Below are positions 42,853-52,337 of a stretch of 64,000 bases of DNA, piece by piece. This DNA comes from Brevibacillus fulvus (GTDB lineage: Bacteria > Bacillota > Bacilli > Brevibacillales > Brevibacillaceae). The DNA lies in assembly GCF_016908525.1 (NCBI RefSeq), contig NZ_JAFBEB010000011.1:62001-126000 (forward strand). Reading direction: 5' to 3'. Each line of letters opens with the position of its first letter. Position 1 is the stretch's first letter. Under the pieces are notes generated by a model. The model was not told where the DNA came from, did no database searches, and saw nothing but the letters and a program-made list of their open reading frames with translations. The position numbers were made by a program, and so were the translations under genes.

Positions 42853-45072
42853 ATGAGAAAAGTGAGGAATACCGTTGCTATTTTGTTAACGATGGCTCTG
42901 TTTTGCAATATGGGGCCAAGCGCAAGCTATGCTGCTAGTGCCTATAGTCTGACGCCGGTGAAAGACAACAGTCCTTTGACGTTAAGCGATAACGTGTCAG
43001 GCAACGCTTTGGGATACTCTGTTCGTTTTATAACCGAAAAGCAGCTTTTTCAAGGCGTAGATGATGCGAGAGACTATTATTATGAAGTACCTCGAGCAGA
43101 TCTGGGAACGAACAATTATGTAGAACTGCATTACAGTCATTCCGAGCTGCTTGATCCAAGCATATCGACATTGACCGTATTCATCGACGACAAGCCGCTG
43201 GCCAGCTCATTTCTGGACAAAACCAACAGCAAAAGCGGGCGATTGCGCATCGTGCTGAGCAGCGATCAACTTACGCCTGGTTATCACAAAATCACCATCG
43301 CCAAACACGGCACCGTCAGCGACGACTTGTGCGAGGATGAGAGCAACCCGGCAAACTGGCTGCGGGTTGAACCGACTTCCTTTCTGTTTCTGGATACGAA
43401 AAACATCTATACGGTGCGCGATCCTTTGAAAGTTTATCCTTATCCGTTTGTGGAAGCCGGCACGCCGGAAGAAGCTTTTGGCACTGTCGTCGTACCGGAT
43501 CAGACCAGTTCAGAAGTTATTGCCGCAGCATTGCAGATTACGTCTTCTCTGGCGAAAATGACTTCGACGAAGAAAACAATTCCGATCATCAAGGAATCAA
43601 CCTGGGAACAGTATGAAAAGCGGTCACACGCAATCATGGTCGGTCCTGCAAATGAATGGAAAGGCCCGATTAAACAGCAGATCGGCCAGCTCAAACTGGA
43701 TGCCGCCAATACGCCTTTTTCGCTGGATAGTTTTGTCCTGAAAAGCAATACGTCGCCGAAGAGCAAACTGGTGCTGCTGGTTACCGGAAGTACAGCGCAG
43801 GAGATAGAGAAGCATGTGTCCATCCTGACAGATCCAGCTTTGCGCAAGCAGTTGGCCGGTAGTCATTTGCAAGTCGCCGAGTCGCCAAGTGTGCTTTCCG
43901 ATAAAAGCGTAGATCCTGCAAAACAGATCACGCTTGCTGCCGCTGGTTACGATCACATGCTGCTTACTCCGACCAAGAGGGAAACAGGGACATTTTCGCT
44001 GCAACTGCCGGCCCATTGGAAAATCACCGGTGATGGAACGCTCGATTTGACCGTAAAACTCTCACCGCTGTTTTGGTCGAAGGAGCTGGTTGCCGCGGAA
44101 AAGGACAAAGAGGTGCTGGATAAGAGAGGTTTGACCATTACGATCAATGGTCAGCCCGCCACTTTTTCGGCTGCGCAACTTGGGGAGTTGGCCGGGGAGA
44201 AGGACAGTTTTTCCTTGAAAGTCCCGGTGGCCAAAGAGCTATTGGACAAAACGAGCACACTGGAAGTCTCATTTACCGGACATTTTGGCACGGTCAAAAA
44301 CGCTTGCTCGCCCGATCATGGTGAAGGCCAGTGGATTTTCATCGACAAGCAGAGCCGTTTGTCAGCTCCGCATGAGTTGTCGGCGGATAATTCATTTGCC
44401 TATTGGCCAGCTCCGTTCGTGACAGACTCGGGGCTCGACGAGACGGCTTTTCTGGTTCCGGAACATTTGGATGATACCGCATATCAACAGCTGTCGTACC
44501 TTGTAAACCAACTTGCCAAAAATACGCTGCAGCCGGAACACATTACGGTTTATCAGGAGCCGCTTACGGAGAATCAGCAAAAAGAATTGGCCGGCTACAA
44601 CGTGATTGCGCTAGGCGGTGCGAAAGCATTGAAGACACTGCAAGCGGCACAGGATAAACTGCTGTTGAAGGAAAAAAATCAGCAGCTTTCCTTGCAACCG
44701 TACGGTATTATCAATGAAACGACCCGTTATATCGCGTGGATCCAGCCTTCTCCCTGGGATGCGGAGCATAGCCTGGCGGTTTTCCAATCCGTCCAGCCGC
44801 AAGCAAAAGCAGCGGGCTTTCTCGGCGCCACACTGCTCACATACTTGGAAGGGGCGCGAGAAGCCGGACAGATAGCCGTCATGAGTATGTCAGACGCAAC
44901 GTTCATGGTCAATCTGCAGCAGGAACAGCAGGCAACACCCGCGCAAGCTGCACCTCAGCTTGTAAAACAGGTACCGATATGGCTGATCGCCGTATTTGTC
45001 GGAGTGGGGGTATTGCTGCTGATCGTGATAGCACGATTAAGACGCAAGGACAAAAGAAGGAAAAGGAATTAA
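42853..45072 (+). CDS. ydaN: BcsB-like exopolysaccharide synthase partner (YdaN-like)
   Basis: A 739-residue extracytoplasmic protein with a signal peptide (cleavage near SASYAAS), two rounds of carbohydrate-binding and flavodoxin-like domains as in BcsB, and a C-terminal anchor helix (VPIWLIAVFVGVGVLLLIVI) followed by a very basic tail. BcsB partners bind the growing chain and are needed for synthase activity. The ATG at 42853 has AGGTGTGGAG upstream. Last gene of the operon, followed by a strong terminator. Confidence 0.87.
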   Translation: MRKVRNTVAILLTMALFCNMGPSASYAASAYSLTPVKDNSPLTLSDNVSGNALGYSVRFITEKQLFQGVDDARDYYYEVPRADLGTNNYVELHYSHSELLDPSISTLTVFIDDKPLASSFLDKTNSKSGRLRIVLSSDQLTPGYHKITIAKHGTVSDDLCEDESNPANWLRVEPTSFLFLDTKNIYTVRDPLKVYPYPFVEAGTPEEAFGTVVVPDQTSSEVIAAALQITSSLAKMTSTKKTIPIIKESTWEQYEKRSHAIMVGPANEWKGPIKQQIGQLKLDAANTPFSLDSFVLKSNTSPKSKLVLLVTGSTAQEIEKHVSILTDPALRKQLAGSHLQVAESPSVLSDKSVDPAKQITLAAAGYDHMLLTPTKRETGTFSLQLPAHWKITGDGTLDLTVKLSPLFWSKELVAAEKDKEVLDKRGLTITINGQPATFSAAQLGELAGEKDSFSLKVPVAKELLDKTSTLEVSFTGHFGTVKNACSPDHGEGQWIFIDKQSRLSAPHELSADNSFAYWPAPFVTDSGLDETAFLVPEHLDDTAYQQLSYLVNQLAKNTLQPEHITVYQEPLTENQQKELAGYNVIALGGAKALKTLQAAQDKLLLKEKNQQLSLQPYGIINETTRYIAWIQPSPWDAEHSLAVFQSVQPQAKAAGFLGATLLTYLEGAREAGQIAVMSMSDATFMVNLQQEQQATPAQAAPQLVKQVPIWLIAVFVGVGVLLLIVIARLRRKDKRRKRN

Positions 45073-45082
45073 GGCAAAATAA

Positions 45083-45116
45083 ACAAGAGGCGACCTATCC
45101 CCAGGTCGCCTCTTGT
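45083..45116. terminator. Terminator after exopolysaccharide operon
   Basis: ACAAGAGGCGACCT / AGGTCGCCTCTTGT, a perfect 14-bp stem, lies between convergent genes. Confidence 0.9.
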
Positions 45117-45127
45117 ATTTATAAGTA

Positions 45128-46339
45128 TTAATGAACCGATTGCTGTCCCTTGACTTGAACATGGCTAGGCGGCTGCCGGTGTTTGCGGTGATGCAAAATA
45201 AAATAAGCAGGCGCGGTAAACGCGACAACGATGGCTGAGGTGAAAAACATCGTATGATAATTGGAATGGGTGGCGATGACCCCGAGGACATACGAGCCGA
45301 TCCCGAATCCAAGGTCGTACAACGAGAAGTAAGTGCTTGTCGCTACACCTTTGCGATTGTCTGGCGATAACTTGATGGCCAGCGTTTGAAAGCAAGGAAT
45401 CAAAGCGCCGTACCCAAGGCCGATGATCGCTCCAGACAACAAAAAGATGGTGGCTGTATGCGCGCTGCTGAGCATGACCATCCCGACGGCAAACAGGGCA
45501 ATTCCCGGATAAACCAGTACATGTTCATTGTAACGGTCCAACACTCTTCCAACCAGCGGCCGAGGAAGGACGACCAGCAAAGCAAAGAAAATAAAGAAAT
45601 AGCTGGCGATTTTGCCAAGGCCAAGTTCATTGGCATAAATCGAGATGAACGTTGTGATCCCGCTGTAAGCAATGGCCAGAATCAAGCCTGTCAGCGAGAT
45701 CGGAACAGCTTTCGGCTCAACGAAGTTCCGCCAATTGAGCCGTTTTGCATGCATGCTCTCCTGTTCGCGGCTTGTCGGCGGAAATTTGGCTGTACCTCCG
45801 CTGAGCAGCGCAAGCAAGGAGAAGACGGCGCAGAGGGCAAACAATACGGTAAAGTTAAACTGATCGATGACGGTCAAACCGATAAATGGTCCGAGGACCA
45901 TCGCCAAACTCATAAACAAACTGAAATAGCTGATGCCTTCCCCTTTTCTTTCCACGGGAATCAATTCTGCCGCAACCGCTCCGGTTGTTGTCGAGCTGGC
46001 GCCAAAGGCGGCTCCGTGAAAAACCCGCAATAACAAAAGAAGTAGGAAACTGCTCGTCCCGAGATAGGCAACGCTGGCAATGAAGAAAAAAAGCAAGGCG
46101 ATGAGGACGACTTTTCTTTTTGACAGTCGGTCAACCCATTGTCCGGCAAGCGGACGCAAGATAACACCGGCAATGATAAACGCGGTCATGAGCAGACCGA
46201 CCTGAGATTGATTGCCGTGCAAATCGGTGATGGTATAGACAGGCAGGGTGGTCGCTAACGTATAAAAGGTCATAAAAATAAAAAAGTTGCTAAAACACAT
46301 TTTTAAAAAATCTTTGTTCCATAAAGCTGGTTTCTCCAA
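45128..46339 (-). CDS. MFS transporter
   Basis: A 403-residue permease with 12 helices. The family loop motif is LAGQWVDRLSKRKVV between helices 2 and 3, and its pseudo-repeat VGRVLDRYNEHVLV occurs between helices 8 and 9. It resembles the YwoG/YfkF group of small-molecule exporters. The start is a TTG at 46339 after GGAGAG. The MarR-type regulator gene ends 47 bases upstream on the same strand, so the two form a regulator-efflux pair. Substrate unknown. Confidence 0.88.
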   Translation of the reverse strand: MEKPALWNKDFLKMCFSNFFIFMTFYTLATTLPVYTITDLHGNQSQVGLLMTAFIIAGVILRPLAGQWVDRLSKRKVVLIALLFFFIASVAYLGTSSFLLLLLLRVFHGAAFGASSTTTGAVAAELIPVERKGEGISYFSLFMSLAMVLGPFIGLTVIDQFNFTVLFALCAVFSLLALLSGGTAKFPPTSREQESMHAKRLNWRNFVEPKAVPISLTGLILAIAYSGITTFISIYANELGLGKIASYFFIFFALLVVLPRPLVGRVLDRYNEHVLVYPGIALFAVGMVMLSSAHTATIFLLSGAIIGLGYGALIPCFQTLAIKLSPDNRKGVATSTYFSLYDLGFGIGSYVLGVIATHSNYHTMFFTSAIVVAFTAPAYFILHHRKHRQPPSHVQVKGQQSVH

Positions 46340-46386
46340 AATGACTACTCTCCTATTCCGTTTGAAAACTGCCGTTACGTATTGTA

Positions 46387-46812
46387 TTATTCGTTCTCAA
46401 TATTGTGATTGATTTGGGACAAGATGATCTGGAATTTTTCAATTTCCGCCTCTGACAAATCCTTTAACACTTTTTCGATTACCTCTGTTTCGATTGGCGT
46501 TAATTTCTCGTTCAAGCTCCGTCCGGCTTCCGTGATATAGGTAAGAAACGAACGTCTGTCCCCCGGATTCATTTCCCGTCGCACCAGTCCCTTGCGCTCC
46601 AACTGGTCCAATATTCGGGTAACGTTGGTCGGGTCCTTTTCCGCTCGGACGGACAGCTCTTTCTGACTGATCCCGTCTTGCTCTGCCAAACGATTCAGAA
46701 CGGTAAACTGTTCCGAAGTCACATCAAATGGCTGGAACCGGACCGTCAAGTATTGGCTTATTTTTCTCCCGGTCGTGCTCAGCATAAAACCGATGGTGCG
46801 TCTATCTGCCAA
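46387..46812 (-). CDS. MarR-family regulator
   Basis: A 141-residue winged-helix regulator. The start is TTG at 46812, because a perfect AAGGAGG lies seven bases upstream; a longer frame to 46851 runs over that site. Features are LNRLAEQDGISQKELSVRAEKD (recognition helix region), ILDQLERKGLVRREMNPGDRRSF (wing) and terminal dimerisation helices. It likely represses itself and the downstream MFS gene. Confidence 0.9.
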   Translation of the reverse strand: MADRRTIGFMLSTTGRKISQYLTVRFQPFDVTSEQFTVLNRLAEQDGISQKELSVRAEKDPTNVTRILDQLERKGLVRREMNPGDRRSFLTYITEAGRSLNEKLTPIETEVIEKVLKDLSEAEIEKFQIILSQINHNIENE

Positions 46813-46906
46813 ATAGGTTCCTCCTTTATAAAGAAAAAGTAAATATGACAATTATAATCATAGCAATTAAATTGGTCAATAAAAATACTCCTGCCAAGGA
46901 CAGGAG

Positions 46907-47254
46907 TTAGGGGTGTTGCTTCATATCTTTGTCCAGCACTCCCAAATAACGGTGGAAAACGAACTCCACAACACCCAGTACGATTACGGTGAAGAGCAGT
47001 TCGCCAAAGGACAGCGACCAATCCATGTACGCGGCAACAACCCATAAATAGACGGCAGCCAAGACGGCATCGGCGATGGTCGCAACGACATTGTTCGTTT
47101 TGCGCAAGATCAGCTGGTCGCCAATCAAATACGCGATGATCGACAGTCCGATTGAGGTGACAATACTGCTTAACCATCCGGCTTCGGTAAACCAGATTAA
47201 AAATGGCACGAGGATGATCCCGTTAAAAAGCACCTTGATCAAAAATTTACTCAT
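46907..47254 (-). CDS. DUF2512 family membrane protein (YndM-like)
   Basis: A 115-residue protein with four membrane helices and an extreme C-terminal charged tail (RYLGVLDKDMKQHP). The pattern SKFLIKVLFNGIILVPFLIW and LIGDQLILRKTNNVVATIAD is that of DUF2512/YndM proteins, found in spore-formers; function unknown. The ATG at 47254 is preferred over a GTG at 47266 that would overlap AAAGGAG. Single gene. Confidence 0.8.
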   Translation of the reverse strand: MSKFLIKVLFNGIILVPFLIWFTEAGWLSSIVTSIGLSIIAYLIGDQLILRKTNNVVATIADAVLAAVYLWVVAAYMDWSLSFGELLFTVIVLGVVEFVFHRYLGVLDKDMKQHP

Positions 47255-47477
47255 TTCCTTTTCCACTCCTTTTGTCGCTGGGCAACAATAGTATGATTCA
47301 TTTGCCGCGTTTTCATCCTGTGACTAAACAAGATCGGAACAGTTGACGAATTTCGTTTTCGTTCAACGCTGGCTAGATATTTCTAGGCATGGCAAACAAA
47401 TTGCGATATAATAATTCTTTCTGTAAAAACAGCCTGGTTTGATGGGGAAAGTGATGGTTTATTAGGAAGGAGAATGT

Positions 47478-48923
47478 ATGAACAGTTTTCGAAACAGCTG
47501 GTTTTTCAATGTCAGGGCAGATGTGCTGGCGGGGATAACAGTTGCACTCGCCCTGATCCCGGAAGCCATTTCATTTGCCATTATCGCTGGAGTTGACCCG
47601 ATGGTCGGTCTCTATGCATCTTTCTGTATTGCCGTTGTCATCGCATTTGTCGGGGGAAGGCCGGGGATGATTTCCGCCGCTACCGGTGCGATGGCCTTGC
47701 TCATGGTCGATCTTGTAAAACAATACGGTCTGGACTATTTATTGGCTGCGACCATCTTAACGGGAATCATTCAGTTCTTGTTCGGCATTTTGAAGATCGG
47801 CAGATTTATCACGTTTGTGCCGCAATCTGTTGTAACCGGTTTTGTCAATGCTTTGGCCATCATGATTTTTATGGCGCAATTGCCCCATTTTGTCGGGGCG
47901 ACCTGGCAGATGTATGCGCTGGTGGCAGGGACGTTGGCTATTATTTACATTTTGCCGCGCTTTACCAAGAGCGTTCCGTCGCCGTTGATTGCCATTATCG
48001 TAATGACGATCATTACCGTCGCGGCGGGTATTGATGTGAAGACGGTGGGGGACATGGGCGAGATTACCCGTTCATTGCCTTTTTTTCACATTCCGCAAAT
48101 TGAGTGGTCATTTTCTACCTTGCTGATTTTGCTGCCGTATTCGCTACCGTTAGCGTTGGTCGGAATTATGGAATCGTTGATGACCGCTACGATCATTGAT
48201 GAATTTACGGATACAAAGAGCGATAAAAATCAGGAAGTCAGAGGACAAGGAATCGCCAATTTCGTTACCGGATTTTTTGGAGGAATGGCTGGTTGCGCCA
48301 TGATTGGCCAGTCGGTTATTAACGTAAAATCGGGTGGAAGAGGCAGGTTGTCTACCTTCGTTGCCGGGGTCTTTCTGCTCTTTTTGATCATTGTGCTGGG
48401 CGGAGTCGTTCAACGCATTCCGATGGCGGCCTTGGTCGGGGTGATGATGATGGTGTCGATCGGCACATTTGATTGGAGGTCGATCAAGGAACTGCCGAAA
48501 ACACCGCTCGGCGATGGGCTGATCATGATTGTGACCGTTGCCGTAGTAGTCGCAACCGATAATTTGGCGATCGGCGTCATTCTCGGCGTCATCCTCAGTG
48601 CCCTGCGCTTCGGTTGGAAAATGGCCAAGCTGAAAACAAGCACGCGCGAGGAAGACGGGGTAAAAATCTATACCGTCTCGGGACAGCTATTCTTTGGTTC
48701 CGCTTCCCATTTTCTCGAATGCTTTGATTATCCCGCAGATCCCGAACAGGTGATCATTGATTTTGCTCATTCGCATATTTGGGACCATTCGGCGGTGACC
48801 GCTATTGAAAAAGTAGTCGAGAAATATAAGGAACAGGCGAAAACGGTCTCCATCGCAGGTTTGAACGAAGAAAGCAAGGCGCTGCTTAATCGGGTGGGCT
48901 TGTCCGTCTCCTCAGAACGTTAA
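47478..48923 (+). CDS. SulP-family anion transporter with STAS domain
   Basis: A 481-residue secondary transporter. The membrane domain (residues 10-390) begins with NVRADVLAGITVALALIPEAISFAIIAG and contains FVPQSVVTGFVNALA, the SulP signatures. A STAS domain follows (about 395-480). Family members carry sulfate, bicarbonate or other anions with Na+ or H+; the substrate is not clear, though the short form resembles bicarbonate/sulfate permeases of the YbaR/YvdB type. GGAAGGAGAATGT lies before the ATG; a TATAAT is at 47407. Confidence 0.9.
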   Translation: MNSFRNSWFFNVRADVLAGITVALALIPEAISFAIIAGVDPMVGLYASFCIAVVIAFVGGRPGMISAATGAMALLMVDLVKQYGLDYLLAATILTGIIQFLFGILKIGRFITFVPQSVVTGFVNALAIMIFMAQLPHFVGATWQMYALVAGTLAIIYILPRFTKSVPSPLIAIIVMTIITVAAGIDVKTVGDMGEITRSLPFFHIPQIEWSFSTLLILLPYSLPLALVGIMESLMTATIIDEFTDTKSDKNQEVRGQGIANFVTGFFGGMAGCAMIGQSVINVKSGGRGRLSTFVAGVFLLFLIIVLGGVVQRIPMAALVGVMMMVSIGTFDWRSIKELPKTPLGDGLIMIVTVAVVVATDNLAIGVILGVILSALRFGWKMAKLKTSTREEDGVKIYTVSGQLFFGSASHFLECFDYPADPEQVIIDFAHSHIWDHSAVTAIEKVVEKYKEQAKTVSIAGLNEESKALLNRVGLSVSSER

Positions 48924-48928
48924 AACAA

Positions 48929-48957
48929 AAACCTTGGTCGCAAACGGCCAAGGTTTT
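48929..48957 (+). terminator. Terminator of sulP-like gene
   Basis: AACCTTGGTCG pairs with CGGCCAAGGTT around CAAA (one mismatch), followed by T. Confidence 0.88.
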
Positions 48958-49210
48958 TTGCATGGTTCGGTTTATCGATGCAAAAAATGAAGGAATCGGA
49001 CCAGCAGCAATGTCAACCAAGAGTGATTATTGCTGGCAGAGGGAGGTTTCGGAGATCGCATAACCAGACAATCATGCGGGCTGCACTTGAAAGCAGATCG
49101 CTGCATTGACGGATGTTTCAGCTGTCACTTAGAGTAAAAATACAGGCATTGGCAATTGGCGCAGCGTTAGGGAAACCACAACTTGCCTATCCATGAAGGA
49201 GGAATTATAA

Positions 49211-50335
49211 ATGAACACGATTTACGCACCGCTGTTTGAACCGTTGCGACTGCGAAGCGGCATTCAACTGAAAAATCGCATCGTAATGGCTCCGATGACC
49301 AATGGAGCATCCCATGCGGACGGCACCGTTTCTGATCAAGAAGTGGCCTATTACGCTCGCCGGTCCGGCGGGGTAAGCATGGTGATAACTGCTTGTACCT
49401 ATGTGACCGCAAACGGGATCGGCTTTGAGGGGGAATTTGCCGGGGACCGCGATGAGATGATCCCCAGCTTGGGTCGTGTAGCCACAGCGATTAAAGAGAA
49501 GGGAGCAAAAGCGGTTCTGCAAATTTTCCATGCGGGACGAATGGCGCCGCCGGACTTGGTGCCGAACGGCGATGTTGTCAGCGCCAGCGCTGTTGCGGCA
49601 GAGCGCAACGGTGCTGTTGTTCCGCGGGAGTTGTCGGATCAGGAAGTGGAAGAAATCGTTCGTGCTTTTGGCGAGACGACCCGGCGGGCGATTGAAGCCG
49701 GGTACGATGGAGTAGAAATTCACGGTGCGAACGGCTATTTGCTCCAACAGTTTTTTTCGCCTCATACCAATCGGCGGGAGGATCGTTGGGGCGGCAGCCT
49801 GGAGAAGCGGCTCGCTTTTCCGTTGGCTGTGGTCGATGAGATCAAAAGAGTGGTGAAAGAGCATGCCGCCGAGCCGTTTTTAATCGGTTACCGCTTTTCG
49901 CCGGAAGAAGCGGAAACGCCGGGAATTACCATGACCGAAACGTTCGCCCTGGTTGATGCGTTAGTGGAAAAAGAGCTGGACTACCTGCACGTCTCGATCA
50001 ATGATTTTTGGTCAACGCCACGCCGCGGTGCCGAGCCGTCCCGTTCCCGCATCGAGTGGATCAACGAGCGTGTTGGAGGAAAAGTGCCGGTGATTGGAGT
50101 CGGTTCGATCCTGACAGCAGACGACGCCTTGAAAGCTATGCAAACGGGAGTAGCGCTTCTGGCTATCGGTCGCGAATTGATTATGGAACCGGATTGGGTC
50201 GAAAAGATCGAGCAAGGCAAAGAAGCGGAAATTGTCACGACCTTGAGTAAAAAGGATCAGAAACGGTTGGTGATCCCGGATTCGCTTTGGCGGCTGATCA
50301 TGGGAGCGCCTGGCTGGTTCCCGGTAGTAGATTGA
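49211..50335 (+). CDS. Old yellow enzyme family oxidoreductase (YqiG-like)
   Basis: A 374-residue FMN-dependent TIM-barrel ene-reductase. Motifs are LKNRIVMAPMTNGASH (FMN binding), VLQIFHAGR, GYDGVEIHGANGYLLQQF with the paired His/Asn, FFSPHTNRREDRWGGSLEKR, and PVIGVGSI before the phosphate-binding end. It is close in form and length to B. subtilis YqiG. It reduces activated double bonds with NAD(P)H; the physiological substrate is unknown. GAAGGAGGAATT precedes the ATG. Own terminator at 50346. Confidence 0.9.
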   Translation: MNTIYAPLFEPLRLRSGIQLKNRIVMAPMTNGASHADGTVSDQEVAYYARRSGGVSMVITACTYVTANGIGFEGEFAGDRDEMIPSLGRVATAIKEKGAKAVLQIFHAGRMAPPDLVPNGDVVSASAVAAERNGAVVPRELSDQEVEEIVRAFGETTRRAIEAGYDGVEIHGANGYLLQQFFSPHTNRREDRWGGSLEKRLAFPLAVVDEIKRVVKEHAAEPFLIGYRFSPEEAETPGITMTETFALVDALVEKELDYLHVSINDFWSTPRRGAEPSRSRIEWINERVGGKVPVIGVGSILTADDALKAMQTGVALLAIGRELIMEPDWVEKIEQGKEAEIVTTLSKKDQKRLVIPDSLWRLIMGAPGWFPVVD

Positions 50336-50345
50336 GTGAAAAGGA

Positions 50346-50371
50346 TGCCCCCGACGTTGTGGGGGGTTTTT
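50346..50371 (+). terminator. Terminator of old yellow enzyme gene
   Basis: CCCCC pairs with GGGGG over a GACGTTGT-type loop, then GTTTTT. Confidence 0.8.
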
Positions 50372-50410
50372 GGTTTCCGGAAAAAATTGCACTTTGCACA
50401 GTTGGTGAAA

Positions 50411-50476
50411 TTGACAGATCAGAACGCAAGGTTTACAATTTATTTAAAGTTAATTTTATATAATAATAACTTTAAA
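50411..50476 (+). promoter_or_regulatory. Promoter and palindromic operator of aldehyde dehydrogenase gene
   Basis: TTGACA (50411-50416), 17 bases and TACAAT (50434-50439). A perfect inverted repeat, TTTAAAGTTA (50443-50452) and TAACTTTAAA (50467-50476), begins at the predicted start site; it is a candidate repressor operator. Confidence 0.7.
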
Positions 50477-50501
50477 CAATATCCCTGTTTTTGACGATTT
50501 A

Positions 50502-50542
50502 GCCCCACTTGGTCAAGCGAGAGCTGAACCTGTGGGGTTTTT
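50502..50542 (+). terminator. Leader terminator (possible attenuator)
   Basis: GCCCCAC pairs with GTGGGGT, extended inward by GGTCA/TGA-CC and GC/GC around a GAGA tetraloop, followed by TTTTT. It lies about 60-100 bases into the aldehyde dehydrogenase transcript and 98 bases before the start codon, so full-length mRNA requires readthrough. Confidence 0.7.
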
Positions 50543-50639
50543 GTCTTCTGCATAAATCCTGCCTGGAAGATAAACTCTAGTTTGTGAAAGACAGGGATTT
50601 CATCACAAGAAAACTCACCGCGGAAAGGAATTATGAACC

Positions 50640-52109
50640 ATGACAACACAGACAAAATCGAAACTTGCCAACTGGAACAAACAATTTATCGGCGGAGAAT
50701 GGCGTGAAGGGAAAGGCAAAACTTACGTTGACCAAAATCCGTTTAATGATGAACTGCTGACGGAAATCAGGCTGGCCAGTGTAGAAGATATTGATGCGGC
50801 TTACCGTGCTGCCAAGGAAGCGCAAAAAATCTGGGGCAAGGTCAATGCGTACGAACGCTCCCGAGTGATGGAAAAAGCAGCAGAATTGCTGGAACAAAGG
50901 AGAAAGGAAATCGCTGAAATATTGGTCGTGGAGTCAGGCAGTTCCTACACAAAAGCGAATGTGGAGATTGACTTCGCGATCGCCATTATCAAGGAATCGG
51001 CGTCCTTCCCGCTGCGAATGACAGGGACAATTATGCCATCCATGGTACCTGGCAAGGAAAACCGGATTTACCGCAATCCGGCGGGCGTTGTTGGGGTAAT
51101 TGGACCGTTCAACTTCCCGTTCTACTTGACGATGCGTTCGGTTGCGCCGGCATTGGCAACGGGGAACGGTGTTGTGTTGAAACCGGACAAACAAACGATG
51201 ATTTCCGGCGGATTGTTCCTGGGCAAGCTGTTTGAAGATGCCGGGGTACCAAAAGGGATACTGAACGTAACGGTAGCGGATTCTCGGGAAATTGGCGATT
51301 CATTTGTCGAGCATCCCGTTCCCCGCGTGATCTCCTTCACCGGATCGACGCCCGTAGGACGCCATATCGGTGAGTTGTGCGGCAAACATTTGAAAAAAGT
51401 TGCTTTGGAGTTGGGCGGAAACAACGCGATGATCGTTCTGGCCGATGCTGATGTGGAAAAAGCCGCCGAAGCAGCCGCCTTTGGCAAGTTTATGCACCAG
51501 GGACAAATCTGCATGGCCATCAACCGGATCATTGTTGATCGGAAAATTTATGAACCGTTCCTGAAAGCTTTTGTGGAGAAAGCGTCCAAAATTAAAACCG
51601 GCAATCCGCAAGATCCTGATGTCATCGTCGGACCATTGATCAATCGCAAACAAGTCGAGCGGATCATCGATCTGGTCGAACGGACGAAAAAACAAGGCGC
51701 ACGAGTGGTTTTGGAAGGAAAAGCGGAAGGAAATGTGCTGACACCGTACATTCTTGCTGACGTGACCAATGACATGGCGATCGCACAAGAAGAAGTGTTC
51801 GGCCCTGCTTGTGGCGTCATCGCTGTTGACTCCGAAGAAGAAGCGATTCGCGTGGCAAACGACAGTGAATTTGGCTTAAGCGGAGCGGTTTATGCCGGCA
51901 GCTATGAACGCGGTGTAGAAGTGGCGAAACAAATTGAAACCGGCATGATTCACGTGAACGACCAAAGTGTCAACGACGAACCGATCATTGCCTTTGGCGG
52001 CGAGAAAGCATCCGGTTTGGGACGTTACGGCGGTCAATGGGCGCTTGATGAATTTACGACCGTCAAATGGATTTCGGTACAGATGGAAACACGTCAGTAT
52101 CCTTTCTGA
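50640..52109 (+). CDS. NAD(P)-dependent aldehyde dehydrogenase (benzaldehyde/vanillin type)
   Basis: A 489-residue cytoplasmic enzyme that oxidises aldehydes to acids. The catalytic residues are Cys in HQGQICMAINR (about residue 291) and Glu in ALELGGNNAM (about 257); the oxyanion Asn lies in IGPFNFPF, and FTGSTPVGRHIG binds the cofactor. Sequence and length are closest in character to the YfmT/vanillin-benzaldehyde dehydrogenase group. GGAAAGGA lies before the ATG. Expressed from its own promoter with an unusual leader. Confidence 0.92.
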   Translation: MTTQTKSKLANWNKQFIGGEWREGKGKTYVDQNPFNDELLTEIRLASVEDIDAAYRAAKEAQKIWGKVNAYERSRVMEKAAELLEQRRKEIAEILVVESGSSYTKANVEIDFAIAIIKESASFPLRMTGTIMPSMVPGKENRIYRNPAGVVGVIGPFNFPFYLTMRSVAPALATGNGVVLKPDKQTMISGGLFLGKLFEDAGVPKGILNVTVADSREIGDSFVEHPVPRVISFTGSTPVGRHIGELCGKHLKKVALELGGNNAMIVLADADVEKAAEAAAFGKFMHQGQICMAINRIIVDRKIYEPFLKAFVEKASKIKTGNPQDPDVIVGPLINRKQVERIIDLVERTKKQGARVVLEGKAEGNVLTPYILADVTNDMAIAQEEVFGPACGVIAVDSEEEAIRVANDSEFGLSGAVYAGSYERGVEVAKQIETGMIHVNDQSVNDEPIIAFGGEKASGLGRYGGQWALDEFTTVKWISVQMETRQYPF

Positions 52110-52147
52110 TTCGGAAAATCCGAGTCGTAAGGCGCTTTCCCGTTTCG

Positions 52148-52200
52148 GGGCTGACCTTCAGTCACACAAAAATGGCTGAGGTTAGCCCTTTTGTCTTTTT
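52148..52200 (+). terminator. Terminator of aldehyde dehydrogenase gene
   Basis: GGGCTGACCTTCAG pairs with CTGAGGTTAGCCC with small mismatches, then TTTTGTCTTTTTT. Confidence 0.82.
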
Positions 52201-52337
52201 TGCCCATTACAAGAAGACGTTGTAGTTTAAACAAGATGAAATACGGGTAAATAACGCAAGAAAAAGTTTGCTAATCAACCCAAATTGGCGACGACATCGC
52301 GCTTTAAATGAGGTTAAATATCGACTGGGGGCTGGAT

